A DNA stretch of 7,811 bases from JBBIRM01 sp037441765 (GTDB taxonomy: Bacteria > Desulfobacterota > BSN033 > UBA1163). Below the pieces are notes generated by a model. The model saw only the letters and a list, made by a program, of their open reading frames with translations. It ran no database searches and was not told where the DNA came from. Each line of letters begins with the position of its first letter. Within the stretch, counting starts at the first letter, position 1. A program made the position numbers and the translations under genes. The DNA lies in contig JBBIRM010000138.1 in assembly GCA_037441765.1 (NCBI GenBank), positions 1 to 7,811 on the forward strand, written 5' to 3'. Shown piece after piece: positions 6,220 through 7,811 of the stretch.

Positions 6220-6248
6220 TTGACAAAATGATGGAATATCGTTAAGAA
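6220..6248 (+). promoter_or_regulatory. Candidate promoter of the PhoU-like/GlpA pair
   Basis: A perfect -35 TTGACA (6220-6225) is followed after 17 bp by a weak -10 TAAGAA (6243-6248). Transcription would start near 6255, downstream of the ATG at 6249 and 24 bases before the TTG at 6279. The weak -10 keeps confidence modest. Confidence 0.4.
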
Positions 6249-6278
6249 ATGAAAAATTTCATATATGAGGAATCTCCA

Positions 6279-6893
6279 TTGGGATTGAAAGAACGCCTCT
6301 TCCCAAAAGAGGTTAATTTCTACAAAATGCTCTCTAACCAAGCCTTAAAGACTCTTGAAGGGATCGAGGCACTCGGTCATTTTGTTGAAAATCAGACAAA
6401 GGAAAATGCAAAACGTGTCAAGGACATTGAACATGAGGCAGATGAACTCCGAAGGATTCTGGTGGAGGAACTACACAGGACCTTTGTCACCCCTATGGAT
6501 CGGGAGGACATATTCGCCCTCTCCAGGGCAATCGACGATATTGTCGACTATGCCAATACTACTGTAGATGAAATGGAGATTTACCAGGTGGCTTCAGATG
6601 AACATATCAGGGAGATGGTAGAGATTTTGAAAAAAGCGGCTCGTGAAATCTCCGATGCGGTCAAGATATTAGAAACCTACCCTCATATTGCCATGGAGCA
6701 TTCCATTAAGGCCAAATCCTATGAGAATGCAATGGAGAAAGCCTATCACTCTGCGCTTGCCAATCTCTTCAAAAAGACCGATACCGTATATATGTTGAAG
6801 ATGAGGGAGATATATCGTCATCTCAGTAATGCTGCAGATCGGACCGATGAAGCAGCCAATATCATCTGTAGTATTGTGATGAAGGCCACCTGA
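6279..6893 (+). CDS. DUF47 / PhoU-like phosphate transport accessory protein
   Basis: An all-helical protein of the DUF47 (PhoU_div, TIGR00153) family, 204 residues from the TTG at 6279. Relatives usually sit beside Pit-type phosphate transporters and are thought to modulate them at the membrane's inner face. Family features are the N-terminal KERLFPKEVNFYKML, the PMDREDIFALSRAIDDIVD segment (72-90) and the C-terminal IYRHLSNAADRTDEAANII, whose Asp/Glu residues (187, 190, 191) resemble PhoU metal-binding positions. There are no membrane helices. I prefer the TTG at 6279 because GAGGA (6267-6271) lies seven bases upstream and the N-terminus then begins as in the family. The ATG at 6249 has no ribosome site at proper distance and lies before the predicted transcription start; it would add 10 residues. 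No phosphate permease is visible; the next gene, 11 bases on, is glpA, suggesting one transcript. Confidence 0.85.
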   Translation: MGLKERLFPKEVNFYKMLSNQALKTLEGIEALGHFVENQTKENAKRVKDIEHEADELRRILVEELHRTFVTPMDREDIFALSRAIDDIVDYANTTVDEMEIYQVASDEHIREMVEILKKAAREISDAVKILETYPHIAMEHSIKAKSYENAMEKAYHSALANLFKKTDTVYMLKMREIYRHLSNAADRTDEAANIICSIVMKAT

Positions 6894-6904
6894 TGAGGCT
6901 CTGA

Positions 6905-7811
6905 ATGAAACTTAAGACAGAGGTACTCATTGTTGGTGGAGGGGCAACCGGTGTAGGGATCGCCAGAGATTTATCACTGAGAGGAATCCCGTGCATCCTC
7001 ATTGAAAAGGGAGACCTGGCCTCTGGTGCCTCAGGACGTAACCATGGCCTTCTACATAGTGGTGCAAGATATGCAGTCACGGATCCCCAGGGAGCAATAG
7101 AATGTATTTCTGAAAATCGAATCCTGAGAAGAATTGCCCCCCATTGTATAGAAGAAACGGGTGGCCTCTTTGTCTCCTTGCCTGAAGATGACCTTGGTTT
7201 CCGCGATCAATTTCTCCAATCCTGTGAAAAGGCAAAAATCCCAACCCGCCTTTTATCCAGGGATAAGGCACTAACCATTGAGCCAGAACTAAACCCTGAA
7301 CTTATCAGTGCGATCGAGGTTCCTGACGGAGCAGTCCACTCTTTTAATTTAGTTGTTGAAAACGCTATGGATGCGGAGAAGATGGGGGCTAATCTTTTGC
7401 TCCATACAGAAGTCACTTCTCTCATTTTCAATGAAAATAAAGTAATAGAGGCTAAAGCAAAAAATTTGATCAGCGGAGAAGAATACCTGATTGAAATTTC
7501 CTTCTTAATCAACGCAACAGGCGCATGGGCAAATCAATTCCTCAGGCTTGCAGGTCTAAAGATCGAGATGGCCCTTTCAAAAGGATCTATGCTGGTTACA
7601 AATCAGAGACTCAACCAAATGGTGATCAATCGCTGCAGGCCACCCTCAGATGGTGATATTATTGTTCCTAACGAAACTGTTTCCATATTAGGCACAACCT
7701 CAATTCGTTCTGGCGAGGTAGTAAATTTTAAGGTGACACCACAAGAGGTCTCCCTCGTGATCCAGGAAACATCGAGGCTAATCCCTTCCATTCAGGGAGT
7801 TAGATTGATTC
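6905..7811 (+). CDS. glpA: Anaerobic glycerol-3-phosphate dehydrogenase subunit A (3' end beyond the window)
   Basis: GlpA is the FAD-containing catalytic subunit that oxidises sn-glycerol-3-phosphate to dihydroxyacetone phosphate, passing electrons through GlpB/GlpC to the quinone pool during anaerobic growth. The first 302 residues are present. They include the dinucleotide-binding fold VLIVGGGATGVGIARDL (7-23) with Gly11, Gly13 and Gly16, and Glu34 at the end of the second strand. GASGRNHGLLHSGARYAV (41-58) is the family signature, ECISENRILRRIAPHC follows, and INATGAWA (202-209) is the second FAD contact. Near the visible end are VINRCRPPSDGDIIVP and LGTTSIRSGE. These stretches follow the Escherichia coli GlpA sequence closely as I remember it, and fit GlpA better than aerobic GlpD. 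The ATG at 6905 has GAGG six bases upstream, 11 bases after the PhoU-like stop. The C-terminal substrate-binding part and any BFD-like iron-sulphur domain lie outside, as would glpB and glpC if present. Confidence 0.93.
   Translation, partial: MKLKTEVLIVGGGATGVGIARDLSLRGIPCILIEKGDLASGASGRNHGLLHSGARYAVTDPQGAIECISENRILRRIAPHCIEETGGLFVSLPEDDLGFRDQFLQSCEKAKIPTRLLSRDKALTIEPELNPELISAIEVPDGAVHSFNLVVENAMDAEKMGANLLLHTEVTSLIFNENKVIEAKAKNLISGEEYLIEISFLINATGAWANQFLRLAGLKIEMALSKGSMLVTNQRLNQMVINRCRPPSDGDIIVPNETVSILGTTSIRSGEVVNFKVTPQEVSLVIQETSRLIPSIQGVRLI

Larger units (their letters stand above)
5757..6278. other. Divergent intergenic region between the kinase and the PhoU-like gene
   Basis: About 520 bases without a credible gene. 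It contains the kinase promoter (5842-5869), a CT-rich segment near 5956-5974 resembling half of a palindromic repeat, a 73 bp MITE-like inverted repeat (6019-6091), a small hairpin (6157-6171) and a candidate promoter for the rightward pair (6220-6248). A 66-codon open frame at 6015-6215 runs through the inverted repeat, has no family-like sequence and is not considered a gene. Confidence 0.65.

Noticed and set aside
7207..7512. Leftward 101-codon open frame opposite glpA
   Set aside because: The opposite strand carries strongly conserved GlpA sequence; this frame is a shadow.

Overview
This 7.8 kb window is bacterial chromosome of moderate, slightly AT-rich composition. It has tight gene spacing, mostly strong Shine-Dalgarno sites and sigma70-like promoters. 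Large multi-domain sensor proteins, an anaerobic-type GlpA and dispersed short palindromic repeats would fit a deltaproteobacterial (Desulfobacterota-like) anaerobe or a related candidate phylum. That placement is inference; no rRNA or other taxonomic marker is present.

Layout: four genes plus one edge-truncated gene form a leftward block (1-5756), followed by a ~520 bp divergent intergenic region and a rightward pair (6279-7811). From the left: a membrane sensor (Cache-HAMP-PAS-GAF-PAS, C-terminus cut by the window edge) is preceded by a 61-residue helix-turn-helix protein whose stop codon overlaps the sensor's start (ATGA). Next is a ~470 bp intergenic stretch with an AT-rich palindrome, a GC-rich 51 bp palindromic element and, directly beside it, what looks like the 3' remnant of a rightward gene. 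Then comes a two-gene unit with a clear promoter (TTGACA-16-TAAAAT): a DUF151/bifunctional-nuclease protein followed by a GuaA-like ATP-pyrophosphatase lacking a glutaminase domain. Upstream of it is a soluble PAS-type histidine kinase with its own promoter and no adjacent response regulator.

The divergent region (5757-6278) holds the kinase promoter, a 73 bp MITE-like inverted repeat and a candidate promoter for the rightward pair. That pair is a DUF47/PhoU-like protein (phosphate-transport associated in other genomes) and GlpA, the FAD subunit of anaerobic glycerol-3-phosphate dehydrogenase, cut by the right edge. The 11 bp gap between them suggests co-transcription and a possible phosphate/glycerol-phosphate theme.

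No rRNA, tRNA, CRISPR array, transposase or phage gene was seen. The most interesting points are the HTH protein translationally coupled to a sensor, a Cys/His cluster in that sensor's last PAS domain, the GuaA-like enzyme with altered substrate-site motifs next to a DUF151 gene, a His-Gln instead of His-Glu phosphoacceptor box in the kinase, and a repeat element abutting a decapitated gene.
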